This document shows positions 30,530-40,754 of a stretch of DNA of 64,000 nt, in pieces. The position numbers and the translations under genes were made by a program. The DNA lies in contig CP011020.1 in assembly GCA_001023535.1 (NCBI GenBank), positions 2,431,734 to 2,495,733 on the forward strand, written 5' to 3'. The notes beneath the pieces were generated by a model. It made no database searches and was not told the DNA's origin. It saw only the letters and a list, made by a program, of their open reading frames with translations. Position 1 is the first letter of the stretch, and the number at the start of each line of letters is the position of its first letter. Origin of the DNA: Pseudomonas chlororaphis (lineage in GTDB: Bacteria > Pseudomonadota > Gammaproteobacteria > Pseudomonadales > Pseudomonadaceae).

Positions 30530-30930
30530 AACACACGGCCCTGGCCGCGTTGATCGGCATGAGCCTGATGGGTTGCGCCGCTGAACCTGTGCAACTGCAG
30601 CACAATCGCAGCTACATCCTGGAGTGGATCGGCGAACGGCCGTTGATGGACTACAGCCACCTGACCATCACCCTCGGCGACGATGGTCGCGCCTATGGCA
30701 ACGGCGGCTGCAACCACTGGTTTGCCGCCTACACCCTGGAAGGCCACCGCTTGAACTTCGGCAAGATCGGCAGCACCCGCAAGCTCTGCGCCCCGGCCGT
30801 GATGGAGCAGGAAGGCCGCTTCTTGCAGGCGCTGGAAAAGGTCGAGCGCTGGGACATCGCGCCCAACGAGCAGATGCGCTTCTGGCCCGCCCAGGGCAAG
30901 CCGCTGCGCTGGTGGCTAGAAGAAGGCTGA
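30526..30930 (+). CDS. META domain lipoprotein (HslJ-like)
   Basis: A 134-residue protein with lipoprotein signal MKHTALAALIGMSLMGC followed by a META domain: LTITLGDDGRAYGNGGCNHWFAAYTLEGHRL, then IGSTRKLCAPAVMEQEGRFL. META proteins such as E. coli HslJ are heat-inducible or stress-linked envelope proteins of unknown biochemical role. The two cysteines in GGCNHW and KLCAP may form a disulfide. Translationally coupled to the CxxC protein upstream. Confidence 0.85.
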   Translation: MKHTALAALIGMSLMGCAAEPVQLQHNRSYILEWIGERPLMDYSHLTITLGDDGRAYGNGGCNHWFAAYTLEGHRLNFGKIGSTRKLCAPAVMEQEGRFLQALEKVERWDIAPNEQMRFWPAQGKPLRWWLEEG

Positions 30931-30983
30931 GACCGCCCCCCCTGTGGCTGGCAACACTAATGAGCTGATGTAGATGCGATGAT

Positions 30984-31110
30984 TGTGGCGAGGGGATTCA
31001 TCCCCGCTGGGCTGCGTAGCAGCCCCCTTGCGTTTGGTCTGATATATCGCGGTGGCATTGATATATGGGGGCCGCTTCGCAGCCCAACGGGGATGAATCC
31101 CCTCGCCACA
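30984..31110. repeat. Long REP pair, GTGGCGAGGGGATT type
   Basis: Outer arms TGTGGCGAGGGGATTCATCC and GGATGAATCCCCTCGCCACA, with internal inverted units ggctgcgtagcagcc and ggccgcttcgcagccc. Located between convergent genes, so a bidirectional 3'-end function is plausible. Confidence 0.92.
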
Positions 31111-31133
31111 AGGTATCCACCTTGCAACAGGTC

Positions 31134-31601
31134 TTATTTGAGCGCCTGCAACGCCTCCAGCTTCGCCATCACCCCCGCCGCCGTCTGCTCCCCGAGCAAC
31201 TGCTCGCGCAGCTTGCCCTGGTTGTCGATGATGTAGGTCACCGGCAGCCCTTCACTGCGTGGCAGGTCGAAGATCTCGGCCGGGTCGCGAGCCAATACGG
31301 TGAAGCGGATGCCCATCTTGTCGCTGGCGCTCTTGAGCTCCTCGCCCTGCACCTGGTCGAAATTGACCCCGAACACGCCGACGTTGCGGCCCTTGAGCTG
31401 GTCGGCCAGGGCATTGAACTCGGGAATTTCGGTGCGGCACGGCGCGCACCACTCCGCCCAGTAGTTGAGCACCAGCCATTGCTTGTCCAGCCGCTGCGAG
31501 GCGACGGCCTGGCCGTTCTGGTCTACCCCGTAGTCGTTGCCGCAGCCGGCGAGCAACAAAATGCCCATGAATGTCATTGCCGCCGTCAGTCGCCTTACCA
31601 T
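31134..31601 (-). CDS. TlpA-like periplasmic thioredoxin, lipoprotein
   Basis: A 155-residue protein with lipoprotein signal (MVRRLTAAMTFMGILLLAGC) and a thioredoxin fold with the active site WAEWCAPCRTEIPEF, plus GLPVTYIIDNQGKL (cis-Pro). Proteins of this TlpA/ResA type reduce disulfides of exported partners, for example in cytochrome c maturation. AAGGA is 8 nt before the ATG at 31601. It is divergent from the ArsC-like gene. Confidence 0.87.
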   Translation of the reverse strand: MVRRLTAAMTFMGILLLAGCGNDYGVDQNGQAVASQRLDKQWLVLNYWAEWCAPCRTEIPEFNALADQLKGRNVGVFGVNFDQVQGEELKSASDKMGIRFTVLARDPAEIFDLPRSEGLPVTYIIDNQGKLREQLLGEQTAAGVMAKLEALQALK

Positions 31602-31713
31602 GTGCCGATCCTTGTCTGAATGTGAGCTGCCGCGACCCGTTGCCTCTGTTGGGTGCTTGGGGCCTCGCGGCACAGTAGAATAGCCGCCACCTTACGCAAG
31701 ATGCGACCCGCTC

Positions 31714-33087
<1,374 letters not shown>

Positions 33088-33094
33088 GAGGCCG

Positions 33095-33174
33095 CCATCG
33101 CGAGCAAGCTCGCTCCCACATGAGGTCTGTGGTGTTCACAAATCCCCTGTGGGAGCGAGCTTGCTCGCGATGGG
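33095..33174. repeat. REPIN, GTGGGAGCGAGC type
   Basis: Inverted units CGAGCAAGCTCGCTCCCACA and TGTGGGAGCGAGCTTGCTCG with a 30-nt spacer between convergent genes. Confidence 0.92.
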
Positions 33175-33186
33175 CGCGACGCGGTC

Positions 33187-33861
33187 TCAATGATTGACGG
33201 TGTAGGCCAGCATCATCGAAATCTGCGACATCGGCCGTCCGCCGCTCTCTTCATGCCAGCGGTTGAAAGCATTCTGCACCGTCGCCAGGTCCCGCAGGCT
33301 GGTGGGGACTTTGTCGATGATCTCCTGGGCATTGAGCGCGGCCACCACGTCATAGCTCGGCACGAAGGTGTCCTTGCCCATCATCCGCAGGAAGCGCGGC
33401 GCCGACAGGCCGCCCAGTTGATGGCCGTGTTTCTTCAGGTAGGTCCACAGGCCGACGATGTCGGTCACCGGCCAGTCGGCGATCAGCGCGCCGAAGCTGC
33501 CTTTTTCGTGGGCCACATCCAGGATCAGTTGGGCGTTGCGCGGCACGCTCTTGAGCTTGCCCAGGTGGCGGATGATCCGTGCGTCCTGCATCAGTCGCTC
33601 CAGGTGCTCGGCACTCATGAGCACGACTTTTTCCGGGTCGAACTTGAAGAACACCTCTTCGAACGCCGGCCACTTGGCATCCACCAGGCTGTGCTTGAGG
33701 CCCGCGCGAAAGACCCGCAGCGCCATGGTCGAGAGGTAGCGGTCGTCACTGATCTTGCGCAATTGCGCCGGGGTCTTGGGAACAGGCAGGTGGGCTTCCA
33801 GTTCAGCCGCCGAACCGAAGCGGTTCAGACAATACTCGTGCAGCCACTTGTAATCGCGCAT
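33187..33861 (-). CDS. Tag-like DNA-3-methyladenine glycosylase (HhH superfamily)
   Basis: A 224-residue helical protein (MRDYKWLHEYCLNRFGSAAELEAHL) resembling the methyladenine glycosylase family: LSTMALRVFRAGLKHSLVDAKWPAFEEVF is close to the Tag substrate pocket region, and GGLSAPRFLRMMGKDTFVPSYDVVAAL follows. Tag itself uses zinc with Cys and His ligands near the ends. Here only Cys11 is seen early and no C-terminal HxxC pair, so it is a divergent branch and the activity is uncertain. It stands upstream on the same strand of ttcA's terminator. Confidence 0.78.
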   Translation of the reverse strand: MRDYKWLHEYCLNRFGSAAELEAHLPVPKTPAQLRKISDDRYLSTMALRVFRAGLKHSLVDAKWPAFEEVFFKFDPEKVVLMSAEHLERLMQDARIIRHLGKLKSVPRNAQLILDVAHEKGSFGALIADWPVTDIVGLWTYLKKHGHQLGGLSAPRFLRMMGKDTFVPSYDVVAALNAQEIIDKVPTSLRDLATVQNAFNRWHEESGGRPMSQISMMLAYTVNH

Positions 33862-33887
33862 GCCCTCTCCTGGGGTCAGAAATGAAA

Positions 33888-33907
33888 ACGGCGCTCGCGA
33901 GCGCCGT
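33888..33907 (-). terminator. Rho-independent terminator of ttcA
   Basis: ACGGCGCTCG and CGAGCGCCGT form a perfect 10-bp stem (33888-33907). On the minus strand it is followed by TTTTCATTTC. It lies directly after the ttcA stop. Confidence 0.8.
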
Positions 33908-33928
33908 GAAATAGAGGCCTTGGTCGCG

Positions 33929-34753
33929 TCAGAGGTTCACCACGTTGACGAAGCGCGGCGTGGCGTTTTCGTCGATGCGCAGGTTGGTGAAGTCGAACAG
34001 GTTGCGATCCGCCAGTTGCGATGGGACAACGTTCTGCAGGCCACGGAAGATGCTCTCGGTACGCCCAGGGGTCTTGCGCTCCCACTCCTGGAGCATTTCC
34101 TTGACCACCTGGCGCTGCAGGTTCTCCTGGGAACCGCAAAGGTTGCAGGGGATGATCGGGAATTGCTTGAAGTCCGAATAGGCCTGGATGTCCTTCTCGT
34201 TGCAATAGGCCAGCGGCCGGATCACCACGTTGCGCCCGTCATCGGCCCGCAGCTTGGGCGGCATGGCCTTGAGGGTGCCGTTGTAGAACATGTTCAGGAA
34301 GAACGTCTCGACGATGTCGTCGCGGTGGTGCCCCAGGGCCATCTTGGTCGCGCCGATCTCGTCGGCGAAGGTGTAGAGCGTCCCGCGCCGCAGGCGTGAA
34401 CACAACGAGCAGGTGGTCTTGCCTTCGGGAATCAGTTCCTTGACCACCGAATAGGTGTCTTTCTCGACGATGTGGTATTCCACGCCCAGCGACTCGAGGT
34501 AGGCCGGCAGCACGTGCTCGGGAAAACCGGGCTGCTTCTGGTCCATGTTCACGGCGACGATGTCGAACTTGATCGGGGCAACCTTCTGCAAGTGCATCAG
34601 CACATCGAGCAAGGTGTAGCTGTCCTTGCCGCCGGACAGGCAGACCATGACCTTGTCACCGTCCTCGATCATGTTGAAATCGGCGACCGCCTCACCGGCC
34701 AGGCGGCGCAAGCGCTTTTGCAGTTTGTTCTGGTTGACCGTAAGAGTGCCCAT
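33929..34753 (-). CDS. ttcA: tRNA 2-thiocytidine(32) synthetase TtcA
   Basis: A 274-residue iron-sulfur enzyme that thiolates C32 of several tRNAs. The PP-loop SGGKDS is at residues 40-45. The cluster-binding [10 protein letters not shown] lies mid-protein, and a second pair [12 protein letters not shown] follows. The start at 34753 ([15 protein letters not shown]) is the family start; the open frame upstream runs through a REP element. It has its own terminator, so it is probably monocistronic. Confidence 0.95.
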   Translation of the reverse strand: MGTLTVNQNKLQKRLRRLAGEAVADFNMIEDGDKVMVCLSGGKDSYTLLDVLMHLQKVAPIKFDIVAVNMDQKQPGFPEHVLPAYLESLGVEYHIVEKDTYSVVKELIPEGKTTCSLCSRLRRGTLYTFADEIGATKMALGHHRDDIVETFFLNMFYNGTLKAMPPKLRADDGRNVVIRPLAYCNEKDIQAYSDFKQFPIIPCNLCGSQENLQRQVVKEMLQEWERKTPGRTESIFRGLQNVVPSQLADRNLFDFTNLRIDENATPRFVNVVNL

Positions 34754-35167
34754 GACGCGAAATCCGTGAGGTGTGACGAAAGGCCGGCATTTTACGCAAA
34801 AAATCCCGGATGTGGCACCGTCCCCTGTGGCGAGGGAGCTTGCTCCCGCTGGGCTGTACAGCAGCCCCTGAGCTTTAGCCGACACATCGCGGGTGGCAGA
34901 TGCATTGGGGGGCTGCTTCGCACCCCAGCGGGAGCAAGCTCCCTCGCCACGGGGATTTCCTACAGGCCTAGGTGTGCACAGACCCATCGGCGATTAACAC
35001 CCCGCCCCACAGCGCAATTTGCTCTAAGCCTCCCATCCCGCTGGCGATAACTCCTTTCTATACTGCGGCATAAGGTCGCACACACATACAGACCTTTACT
35101 TACTTGGCCATTTGGCCCGTAGGCGCTCCGTTGGGGGGCGATGGCAATAACAAAGGAGTGACTGACT
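34754..35167. other. Divergent intergenic region between ttcA and the Yip1 gene
   Basis: Holds a REP pair (34825-34951) near ttcA. On the Yip1 side, TATACT at 35059-35064 is a good -10 but no convincing -35 is seen, and an AAAGGAG ribosome site lies before the ATG at 35168. No open frame in this stretch looks like a gene. Confidence 0.5.
34825..34951. repeat. Long REP pair, GTGGCGAGGGAGC type
   Basis: Outer arms TGTGGCGAGGGAGCTTGCTC and GAGCAAGCTCCCTCGCCAC with internal hairpins gggctgtacagcagcccc and gggctgcttcgcacccc. Unusually it sits between divergent genes, upstream of ttcA. Confidence 0.92.
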
Positions 35168-35770
35168 ATGATCCATCATGTCGTGGGACTCTTTACCCAC
35201 CCTGATCAAGAATGGAAGGAGATCCGTGGCGATCAAGAGGAAAGCATCAGCCACATGTACCTGACCCACACGCTGATCCTGGCGGCCATCCCCGCCATAT
35301 CAGCGTTCATCGGTACCACGCAGGTGGGCTGGGTCATCGGCAACCGCCCTCCGGTGATGCTGACGCAGGAAAGCGCGCTGTGGATGACGGTCATGTCATA
35401 CCTGGCGATGCTGGGCGGCGTGGCGGTGATGGGCGCCTTCATCCACTGGATGGCCCGCACCTACGACGCCAACCCGAGCCTGGCCCGTTGTGTCGCGTTT
35501 GCCACCTACACGGCAACCCCTTTGTTCATCGGTGGCCTGGCGGCGCTCTACCCGCACATGTGGCTGGGGATGATCGTCGGCACGGCGGCCATCTGCTACA
35601 CGGTCTACCTGCTGTACGTGGGCCTGCCGACCTTCATGAACATTCCCCAGGACGAAGGCTTCCTCTTCTCCAGCTCGGTGCTTGCCGTCGGCCTGGTGGT
35701 GCTGGTCGCCATCATGGCGTTCACGGTGATCGTCTGGGGCCTGGGCGTTGGCCCGGTGTATACCAATTAA
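35168..35770 (+). CDS. Yip1 family membrane protein
   Basis: A 200-residue protein beginning MIHHVVGLFTHPDQEWKEIRGD, the usual opening of bacterial Yip1-family proteins, followed by five hydrophobic segments (for example LILAAIPAISAFIGTTQ, MTVMSYLAMLGGVAVMGAF and VLAVGLVVLVAIMAFTVIVW). Function in bacteria is unknown; some members are osmotically induced. AAAGGAG precedes the ATG. A strong hairpin terminator follows 33 nt after the stop. Confidence 0.87.
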   Translation: MIHHVVGLFTHPDQEWKEIRGDQEESISHMYLTHTLILAAIPAISAFIGTTQVGWVIGNRPPVMLTQESALWMTVMSYLAMLGGVAVMGAFIHWMARTYDANPSLARCVAFATYTATPLFIGGLAALYPHMWLGMIVGTAAICYTVYLLYVGLPTFMNIPQDEGFLFSSSVLAVGLVVLVAIMAFTVIVWGLGVGPVYTN

Positions 35771-35802
35771 CCGCAAGAAGCCCCTCCGATAACAAGCAAT
35801 CC

Positions 35803-35844
35803 TGCCAACACAGGCCGCCGCAAGGCGGCCTTCCTGTGTTGGCA
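35803..35844 (+). terminator. Hairpin terminator after the Yip1 gene
   Basis: TGCCAACACAGG (35803-35814) pairs with CCTGTGTTGGCA (35833-35844), and within it GGCCGCC pairs with GGCGGCC around GCAA. The inner stem followed by TTCCTGTGTT looks like an intrinsic terminator, while the outer arms make an even longer stem without a T-run. Confidence 0.65.
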
Positions 35845-35929
35845 ATGGCGAAAACGACCGCTGGGCGCCCCGGCGATTCGCAACGGTCGATGCTTGCGGC
35901 ATACTCGGGTTTCTGGAGACCCGTACAGC

Positions 35930-36424
35930 ATGCTCGAGCAACTCAATACCCGCGTCGAAGAGTGTTACCAACAAGCCGAAGCCTTTTTCAAACGTCCTTT
36001 CAAACGCCCGGTGGTCAGCTTCAAATTGCGTGGCCAGAAAGCCGGGGTCGCTCACCTGCATGAGAACCTGCTGCGCTTCAACCCACAGTTGTACCGGGAA
36101 AACGCCGATGACTTCCTCAAGCAGACCGTTGCCCACGAAGTCGCACACCTGATCGCCCACCAACTGTTTGGCGAGCGCATCCAGCCCCATGGCGAAGAGT
36201 GGCAACTGATCATGCGCGGGGTGTACGAACTGCCGCCCAATCGCTGTCACACCTACGCCATCAAACGCCGCAGCGTGACCCGCTACATCTATAAATGCCC
36301 GTGCGACGGCAGTGACTTCCCGTTCTCGGCCCAGCGCCACAGCCTGGTACGCCAGGGACGCAGGTACTTGTGTCGCAGTTGCCGGGGGACGTTGGTGTTC
36401 AGTGGGGAGACGCGGGTGGAATAG
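35930..36424 (+). CDS. SprT-like zinc metalloprotease
   Basis: A 164-residue protein with the HEVAH zinc-protease motif at residues 69-73 (TVAHEVAHLIAHQ) and a downstream His in QPHGEEW. The C-terminal zinc ribbon is built from YKCPC and CRSCRG. The layout matches the SprT/Spartan family, whose eukaryotic member degrades DNA-protein crosslinks; bacterial SprT is little studied. The start at 35930 is family-consistent. It follows the Yip1 gene but after a terminator. Confidence 0.88.
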   Translation: MLEQLNTRVEECYQQAEAFFKRPFKRPVVSFKLRGQKAGVAHLHENLLRFNPQLYRENADDFLKQTVAHEVAHLIAHQLFGERIQPHGEEWQLIMRGVYELPPNRCHTYAIKRRSVTRYIYKCPCDGSDFPFSAQRHSLVRQGRRYLCRSCRGTLVFSGETRVE

Positions 36425-36450
36425 CCTGATTTTGCGGTGCCTGGACTGAC

Positions 36451-36530
36451 CTCTTCGCGAGCAAGCCCGCTCCCACAGGGGACTTGTGTACACCGTAGGT
36501 CCGATGTGGGAGCGGGCTTGCTCGCGAAGG
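36451..36530. repeat. REPIN, GTGGGAGCGGGC type
   Basis: Inverted units CGAGCAAGCCCGCTCCCACA and TGTGGGAGCGGGCTTGCTCG around about 30 nt, between convergent genes. Confidence 0.92.
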
Positions 36531-36544
36531 GGCCCTAAAAAGCA

Positions 36545-37726
36545 CTACAAAATCACCTTGTCACCGCGCAATTGGGCAATCTGCTGCGCACTAAACCCCA
36601 GCTCCCCCAACACCTGGTCCGTATGCTCCCCAACCTTCGCGCCAATGTGCCGGGGCGCGGGCAGCCCATCCGAAAACTTCAGCGGACACGCCATCTGCGC
36701 CTGGCGCGAACCATCGCCCCGAGGCACCTGGGTCACCACCTCGCGCGCCTGCAACTGCGGGTGTTGCAACGCTTCGTCCAACCCCAGCACCGGCTCGACA
36801 CAGGCATCGATGCCCGCGAACAACTGGCACAACTCGGCGAAATCATGTTTTTCGAACTCGACCTGCAGCGCCTGCTTGAGCGCCCGCTGTTGCGCGGGGT
36901 CGGGCGAGAGGCCCTGGGTCGCCAGTTCCGGTCGCCCCAAGGCCTCGCACAGGGCCTGCATGAAGCCCGGCTCCAGGCTGCCCACCGACATCCAGCGGCC
37001 CTCCCGCGTGCGGTAATAGTCATAGAAACTGCCGCCATTGAGCATCTGGCTTTCAAACCCTGGCACCTGACCGCAGGCCAGGTACCCGGCACCGGCCAGG
37101 GCGTTCAGGCTGAAGACACAGTCGGTCATGCTGACGTCCAGGTGTTGGCCCCGCCCGGTCTGCTGCCGGGCGATCACCGCCGCCAACAGCCCGATCACTC
37201 CATGCAGCGAGCCACCGGCGATATCGGCTGCCTGGATCCCCAGCGGCAACGGCCCGCTGTCGGCACGACCGGTGTGGCTGGCCAGGCCTGCCACGGCCAG
37301 GTAGTTGATGTCGTGGCCGGCGCGTTCCTTGTACGGCCCGGTCTGGCCGTAGCCGGTGATCGAGACGTAGATCAGCCGCGGATTGATGGCCTTCAGCGCT
37401 TCGTATCCCAGGCCCAGTCGCTCCATGACCCCGGGCCGGAACTGCTCCAGCAGGATGTCGTGGTCGGCGAGCAAGGCCTCGATCACCGCCAGCGCCTGTG
37501 GTTGCTTGAGGTCCAGGGCGAGGCTGCGCTTGTTGCGGTTGAGGTACGCGTGGCTGGCAGACACCCCGTGGTCATGGGGCGGCAGCATCCGCAACAGATC
37601 CGCACGGTTCGGCGACTCGATGCGCAGCACCTCGGCGCCCATGTCGGCCAGCAGCAACGAGGCGAACGGGCCGGGCAGCAGGGTCGAAAAGTCCAGAACC
37701 TTGAGCGATGCCAGTGGGCCTTGCAT
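36545..37726 (-). CDS. CaiB/BaiF family CoA-transferase
   Basis: A 393-residue class III CoA-transferase (MQGPLASLKVLDFSTLLPGPFASLLLADMGAEVLRIE). The catalytic Asp is in GHDINYLAVAGL. LDLKQPQAL and ENFRPG-like EQFRPGVMERLGLGYE are family features. Members include formyl-CoA transferases and alpha-methylacyl-CoA racemases; the substrate here is not evident. No acyl-CoA dehydrogenase or ligase gene is adjacent, so it is probably monocistronic. Confidence 0.88.
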   Translation of the reverse strand: MQGPLASLKVLDFSTLLPGPFASLLLADMGAEVLRIESPNRADLLRMLPPHDHGVSASHAYLNRNKRSLALDLKQPQALAVIEALLADHDILLEQFRPGVMERLGLGYEALKAINPRLIYVSITGYGQTGPYKERAGHDINYLAVAGLASHTGRADSGPLPLGIQAADIAGGSLHGVIGLLAAVIARQQTGRGQHLDVSMTDCVFSLNALAGAGYLACGQVPGFESQMLNGGSFYDYYRTREGRWMSVGSLEPGFMQALCEALGRPELATQGLSPDPAQQRALKQALQVEFEKHDFAELCQLFAGIDACVEPVLGLDEALQHPQLQAREVVTQVPRGDGSRQAQMACPLKFSDGLPAPRHIGAKVGEHTDQVLGELGFSAQQIAQLRGDKVIL

Positions 37727-37829
37727 GAGCGATCTCCGAGGGGTGATGGCTCAAGCCTAGGCAGGGATGAGAGGCGGGGCAATTACCGCGGGTGTTGTTT
37801 GGGGTGACCAATGCGCTCAAGAAGCGAGC

Positions 37830-37859
37830 CGTGGCGAGGGAGCAAGCTCCCTCGCCACA
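37830..37859. repeat. Solitary REP hairpin, GTGGCGAGGGAGC type
   Basis: CGTGGCGAGGGAGC and AAGCTCCCTCGCCAC abut directly without the usual internal spacer. This is a minimal form of the longer elements elsewhere in the window. Confidence 0.85.
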
Positions 37860-37890
37860 GGGGATGCAGTGGCCTTTTCGTCAGTCATGA

Positions 37891-37915
37891 AAAAACCCGC
37901 CGAGGCGGGTCTTTT
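37891..37915 (-). terminator. dctA: Rho-independent terminator of dctA
   Basis: ACCCGCC (37895-37901) and GGCGGGT (37904-37910) form a short stem with a T-run on the minus strand (AAAAA on the plus strand at 37889-37895). It is just after the dctA stop at 37932. Confidence 0.85.
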
Positions 37916-37931
37916 CAGTGCAGGCTGACGC

Positions 37932-39263
37932 TTACTTCACAGCGCCCGGTGCTTCGGCTGCCGCAATCTGCTCGTCCTCTTCGCGGACGTCGGAGATGCC
38001 GCGACCACCGGAAGCCAGTTCGGCGTGCAGTTGGTCTTCGTCCAGTTCCTTGACCCACTTGGCAACCACGACCGTGGCAACGGCGTTGCCCACCAGGTTG
38101 GTCAGGGCGCGGGCTTCGGACATGAAGCGGTCGATACCCAGGATCAGCGCCAGGCCAGCCACCGGCAGGTGACCCACGGCCGACAGGGTGGCGGCCAGTA
38201 CGATAAAGCCGCTACCGGTCACGCCGGCAGCCCCCTTGGACGACAACAGCAACACCAGCAGCAGGGTGATCTGGTGGGTGATGTCCATGTGGGTATCGGT
38301 GGCCTGGGCGATGAACACCGCGGCCATGGTCAGGTAGATCGAAGTACCGTCCAGGTTGAACGAGTAGCCGGTCGGGATGACCAGGCCAACGACAGACTTC
38401 TTGGCGCCCAGGCGTTCCATCTTGATCAGCATGCGTGGCAGGGCCGATTCCGACGAGGAGGTGCCCAGCACGATCAGCAGCTCTTCACGGATGTAGCGAA
38501 CCAGCTTGATCACGCTGAAGCCGTGGATGCGGCAGATGGCACCCAGCACGACCAGCACGAACACCACGCAGGTGATGTAGAAGCAGATCATCAGCTGGCC
38601 CAGTTGCACCAGCGAACCGACACCGTAGGCACCGATGGTGAAGGCCATGGCACCGAATGCACCCAGGGGCGCCAGTTTCATGATCATGTTGATGATGATG
38701 AACATGACGTGGGCGAAGCGGTCGATGAAGTCCAGGACCGGCTTGCCGTAGGCGCCCAGGCGATGCAGGGCGAAACCGAAGATCACCGAGAACATCAGCA
38801 CTTGCAGGATGTCGCCGTTGGCGAACGCGCCGACGATGGTGTTCGGGATCACGTTGAGGATGAAGGCAACGATGCTCTGGTCTTTACCGGCGGAGATGAA
38901 GCCGGCGATCTTGCTGGTGTCCAGGGTCGACACGTCGATGTGCATGCCGTTACCCGGTTGCACGACGTTGACCACGACCAGGCCGATCAGCAGGGCGATG
39001 GTGGAGACGATCTCGAAGTACAGCAGCGCATAGCCGCCTGTCTTGCCGACCGACTTCATGTTCTGCATGCCGGCGATACCGCTGACGACGGTACAGAAGA
39101 TGATCGGGGCGATGACCATTTTGATCAGTTTGATGAACCCGTCACCGAACGGCTTGAGGGCAACACCGGTCTGCGGGTAGAAGTGGCCGAGCAAAATACC
39201 GATGGCAATGGCTACGATCACCTGGAAATACAGGGATTTGTACAGGGGCTGACGAGTCGTCAT
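37932..39263 (-). CDS. dctA: C4-dicarboxylate transporter DctA
   Basis: A 443-residue inner membrane symporter for succinate, fumarate and malate with protons. [20 protein letters not shown] opens the protein; [31 protein letters not shown] and [20 protein letters not shown] are hallmarks of the DAACS family and match DctA more closely than GltP. The C-terminus is acidic. A sigma-54 promoter lies upstream with two palindromes behind it, consistent with control by a DctB/DctD-type system, though those genes are not in the window. Confidence 0.94.
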   Translation of the reverse strand: MTTRQPLYKSLYFQVIVAIAIGILLGHFYPQTGVALKPFGDGFIKLIKMVIAPIIFCTVVSGIAGMQNMKSVGKTGGYALLYFEIVSTIALLIGLVVVNVVQPGNGMHIDVSTLDTSKIAGFISAGKDQSIVAFILNVIPNTIVGAFANGDILQVLMFSVIFGFALHRLGAYGKPVLDFIDRFAHVMFIIINMIMKLAPLGAFGAMAFTIGAYGVGSLVQLGQLMICFYITCVVFVLVVLGAICRIHGFSVIKLVRYIREELLIVLGTSSSESALPRMLIKMERLGAKKSVVGLVIPTGYSFNLDGTSIYLTMAAVFIAQATDTHMDITHQITLLLVLLLSSKGAAGVTGSGFIVLAATLSAVGHLPVAGLALILGIDRFMSEARALTNLVGNAVATVVVAKWVKELDEDQLHAELASGGRGISDVREEDEQIAAAEAPGAVK

Positions 39264-39390
39264 GGCAAACCTTCCTCAAGCGTCCCGTGCGACAACATCC
39301 ACCTGTCGTCCACGAAACCTCAATTGCGAACCCTCCTGCACTGGAGGGATTTGTTTTGTCGGCTGCACGCGGCAGACCTACCTAACGCAT

Positions 39391-39406
39391 CGCAAAGCGC
39401 GTGCCA
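39391..39406 (-). promoter_or_regulatory. dctA: Sigma-54 promoter of dctA
   Basis: On the minus strand TGGCACGCGCTTTGCG matches TGGCACG-N4-TTGCW with the required 10 nt between GG and GC. The expected transcript start is near 39380, giving a leader of about 117 nt. Confidence 0.82.
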
Positions 39407-39484
39407 TTTTTGCGAAACCTCCTACATCCGGTATAGCAGACGGGTTGGCGCATTCCACAAGGGTTTAAACAGGGCGTGTAAGGT

Positions 39485-39539
39485 GGCGGATTTCCGCCTG
39501 CTGACCGCTTCCCGCTCCGGAATTTGGCGGATATCCGCC
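39485..39539. promoter_or_regulatory. Two 14-bp palindromes upstream of dctA
   Basis: GGCGGATTTCCGCC (39485-39498) and GGCGGATATCCGCC (39526-39539), centres 41 bp apart, or four helical turns. They lie about 112 and 153 bp upstream of the predicted dctA start, the usual position of enhancer-binding-protein sites, and about 60-100 bp upstream of the AraC-family gene. Confidence 0.7.
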
Positions 39540-39595
39540 TTGTCCAGGTCCGTCCCGCTGCTACCATCGCCGGCTTAACGGACGGATTTCTTGCC

Positions 39596-40594
39596 ATGCG
39601 CCAACGCACGATCGCCAGCCATTTCGCCCGCGCAGCCCTGGGTGGCGCGCGCCGGCAAGGCTTCGATTACCTTCCCCTGCTGCAACAGTTGGGCATCAGC
39701 CCCCAATTGCTGGAGGAGTCACGGGCGCGCATCGCGCCGGAACAGTTCGCGCGCCTGTTGCAGGCGCTGTGGCAACAACTGGACGATGAATACCTGGGGT
39801 TCGGCCGGGCGCCGAGTAAACCCGGGACGTTTGCAATGATGTGCCACGCGTTGATCCACTGCCGAACCCTGGGCAAGGCGCTCCAGCGCGGCCTGTTGTT
39901 CTACGGCCTGTTCCCCGACGCCCCGCGCCTGTCACTGGAAGCCGAAGGCGAGCGGGTCCGGCTGGTGCTGGACGACTCGACGCTGTGGGACCCGGATCAC
40001 TTCCTGAGCGAAAGCCTGCTGGTGATCTGGCATCGCCTCGGCAGTTGGTTGATCGGCCAGCGGATCGGCCTGGAACAGGCAACGTTTGGCTACGCGAGGC
40101 CCGCCCACGGGGCCGAGTACGACTTGCTGTTCCCCTGTCCGTTGGTGTTCGGGGCTCCCAGCAGCAGCTTGTTGTTCCACAGCCGCTACCTGGACATGCC
40201 GTTGCTGCAGGACGAACGCACCCTCAAGCATTTTCTCGAACGCTCCCCCGCCGACCTGCTGTCGCGCCCGGACGACGGCCACAGCCTGAGCAGCCAGCTG
40301 CGGCGCCTGCTCAGCCGCGACACGGCACGCTGGCCCGACCTGGACACCGTGGCGAGCCACCTGCACATCAGCCCCCAGACGCTGCGCCGGCACCTGCGCG
40401 AGGAAGGCACCAGTTTCCAGGCGCTCAAGGACCAACTGCGGCGGGATATCGCCATCTATCACCTGGGGCACGCGCAGCTGTCATTGCAGGAGATTGCCGA
40501 GCAGCTGGGGTTCTCGGAACCGTCGGCGTTTCATCGGGCGTTCAAGAAGTGGACGGGGGTGACACCGGGGGCTTATCGGGAGCAGGAGAACTAG
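39596..40594 (+). CDS. AraC-family transcriptional regulator
   Basis: A 332-residue regulator with an N-terminal arabinose-binding-like domain of the type found in OruR/ArgR-like AraC proteins (QFARLLQALWQQLDDEYLGFG) and a C-terminal pair of helix-turn-helix motifs (DTVASHLHISPQTLRRHLREEG; SLQEIAEQLGFSEPSAFHRAFKKWTG). It starts at 39596 (MRQRTIASHFARAAL), the natural start of the domain. It is divergent from dctA and could share the palindromes in between. Target genes are unknown. Confidence 0.9.
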   Translation: MRQRTIASHFARAALGGARRQGFDYLPLLQQLGISPQLLEESRARIAPEQFARLLQALWQQLDDEYLGFGRAPSKPGTFAMMCHALIHCRTLGKALQRGLLFYGLFPDAPRLSLEAEGERVRLVLDDSTLWDPDHFLSESLLVIWHRLGSWLIGQRIGLEQATFGYARPAHGAEYDLLFPCPLVFGAPSSSLLFHSRYLDMPLLQDERTLKHFLERSPADLLSRPDDGHSLSSQLRRLLSRDTARWPDLDTVASHLHISPQTLRRHLREEGTSFQALKDQLRRDIAIYHLGHAQLSLQEIAEQLGFSEPSAFHRAFKKWTGVTPGAYREQEN

Positions 40595-40632
40595 GGGGTA
40601 ACATCCAACCTCTGTGGCGTGCTGCCGGCCCC

Positions 40633-40727
40633 TGTGGCGAGGGAGCTTGCTCCCGTTGGGCTGCGAAGCGGCCCTAAAAACTTGCGAGCGCTGCGCACTC
40701 GAGCGGGAGCAAGCTCCCTCGCCACAG
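40633..40727. repeat. REP pair, GTGGCGAGGGAGC type
   Basis: Outer arms TGTGGCGAGGGAGCTTGCTC and GAGCAAGCTCCCTCGCCACA around about 45 nt, between the convergent AraC and phoQ genes. Confidence 0.92.
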
Positions 40728-40754
40728 GCCCCGCCGACACAGCAAAAATGTCAG

